Shown: piece after piece, positions 62,823 through 64,000 of the stretch
How the letters are laid out: every line of letters begins with the position of its first letter
Position numbering within the stretch: position 1 is the first letter of the stretch
Assembly (NCBI GenBank): GCA_003260075.1
Contig: QLIY01000119.1
Location: 62,001 to 126,000, forward strand
From: Phallusia mammillata
Lineage: Eukaryota > Chordata > Ascidiacea > Phlebobranchia > Ascidiidae
Length of the DNA: 64,000 nucleotides
Reading direction: 5' to 3'
Notes under the pieces: model-generated
Seen by the model: only the letters and a program-made list of their open reading frames with translations
Database searches by the model: none
Told to the model about the DNA's origin: nothing
Translations under genes and position numbers: made by a program

Positions 62823-64000
62823 GTTAAGGTGCCTTCTTCTCTTTTGTACCGAAACTCCCTTTAGCCATTGATTTTTCGCAGGCAAGTATTACGATGACAA
62901 AGGTCTGCGAACGATGTTAAAAAATACGCCTAGGGAATTTTTGTGTAGCAGGAATGTAAGGAGAAAAGGTTTGAAACTGACGCATTGTAAGGCCTATCAG
63001 AAGAAAATCTTACTAAAGCAACATGGGGATCTAAGAATTCAATCCATGCAGAAGATCTAGCTCTAACTGCACTACATCAACGTAAGGGTTTGAGTTGTGT
63101 GGTTGATTTTGCCTTCTGAACTGAAGCACGTCTTATCTGTGTGTTCTTTGGAAATAAATCATGCGATCTGCAGTATATGCTGAGGTCACGCTGGACTGAT
63201 ACAGCAATAAAACAGTTGATATAGCAACTGCTTCAAAAGAATAGTTTAAAATCAGCAATTTTCCACGAAACAACTGTCAATAATGTTATGGTATTGCATT
63301 CTTCTGGGCTTCATTGCTGCTCTTTTGTTGTTTGTGCAATCAAGTACGATACTGGTAAGCCATTAGCACACGGCAACAAGATACCAATCTACAAAGATTT
63401 TTCTTCCAGACATACGTGTCTGGCTAATGTACCCTAAAGGCCTTTATATCCCCTACAGACACCACAGTATAGCTTCTGCCATATAACAGTTTGTACCAGC
63501 TTATGTCAATTTAATACCAATGCCGCTGTAACCAAAGCCTAATAAAACTTCAAATGAAACCACATGCTTTTCGTGTCTGGATACGCGTAACATTCAAAGG
63601 CCGTAGGCTAAATGTGCACTATACATTTGCTGCCACAAAAGCCAGAATGTTCGACATCTGTGGTCCTATAATAAGCAAACTGATGCTTAATCTGTCCACA
63701 TGAACGTTTTAAAGCCTTTCTTAACGTCGTTCACGCATTTCAAAACGACATTGCTTGCATGTAGAAGCTAACACGCACATAAATCTGACCGCTACATTTT
63801 TTTATCTTCTTTTTGTGATTTTTAGTTCATCAACCGATACAAAACTTGTCAATAAACAAAATTTTGGCACAAAAATGCGTTTATCTCCACAGGCCTTTAA
63901 ATTAAAAATTGCCTTTGTGTTCAAATAGCCTATGTAAAAAATCGCTGTTGGAAAAAAAGCCTGTAAATATTGTCAGCAAATGACAACTAATCAATACGTG
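62600..64000. repeat. Duplicate at 62600-62850, then mostly featureless sequence
   Basis: 62609-62719 matches 62731-62842 across a C-run. From about 62850 to the window end I see no supported exon or element. Confidence 0.6.

Noticed and set aside
1-64000. True tandem gene duplication, programmed rearrangement or G-quadruplex system built on the G tracts
   Set aside because: The tracts occur in both orientations, cut exons mid-codon and separate allele-like copies in every gene; an assembly artefact explains all of this more simply.

Overview
This is a eukaryotic nuclear window: AT-rich, intron-rich, with GT-AG spliced genes, many short non-autonomous DNA transposons and tRNA-derived SINEs. 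The proteins are animal proteins: a ciliary DLEC1/CFAP81, an MGAT4-type N-glycan branching enzyme, RTCB, AMT and an aldo/keto reductase. Gene style, repeat content and apparent heterozygosity suggest a marine invertebrate chordate, most likely an ascidian. That placement is inference. No bacterial-type operon, CRISPR array or viral gene is visible.

Layout. 0-12.6 kb: DLEC1 on the minus strand, its 3' part running off the left edge and some exons probably hidden in an N gap. 14.7-20.2 kb: a small leucine-rich-repeat protein on the plus strand, head-to-head with DLEC1. 20.2-23.9 kb: non-coding. 23.9-33.9 kb: MGAT4-like glycosyltransferase, minus, about 539 aa in ten exons. 35.2-38.3 kb: aldo/keto reductase, plus, 338 aa, head-to-head with MGAT4. 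39.5-47.3 kb: RTCB tRNA ligase, minus, 504 aa in eleven exons. 49.8-55.6 kb: AMT (glycine cleavage T-protein), minus, about 402 aa. 57.7-58.2 kb: the C-terminal exon of an unrecognised single-pass membrane protein, minus. 56.8-64 kb also holds a few isolated low-confidence exon candidates.

The strongest unexpected signal is structural. At some 35 places a run of about 9-12 G or C (up to 97), or a single N, sits between two near-identical direct copies of 50 bp to about 2 kb. The runs cut exons mid-codon, and the copies differ like alleles (SNPs, one serine codon, homopolymer length). This looks like an assembly artefact: allelic contigs of a very heterozygous genome joined end to end through poly-G read tails. 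It falsely duplicates exons of every gene here, and all gene models below are given after mentally removing the duplicate copy.

The genes do not form one pathway; they are ordinary neighbours with different cellular roles. The remaining interest lies in several MITE families with clear terminal inverted repeats and target-site duplications, a nested insertion, an intronic minisatellite and a few unrecognised exons. I found no convincing new multi-gene system.
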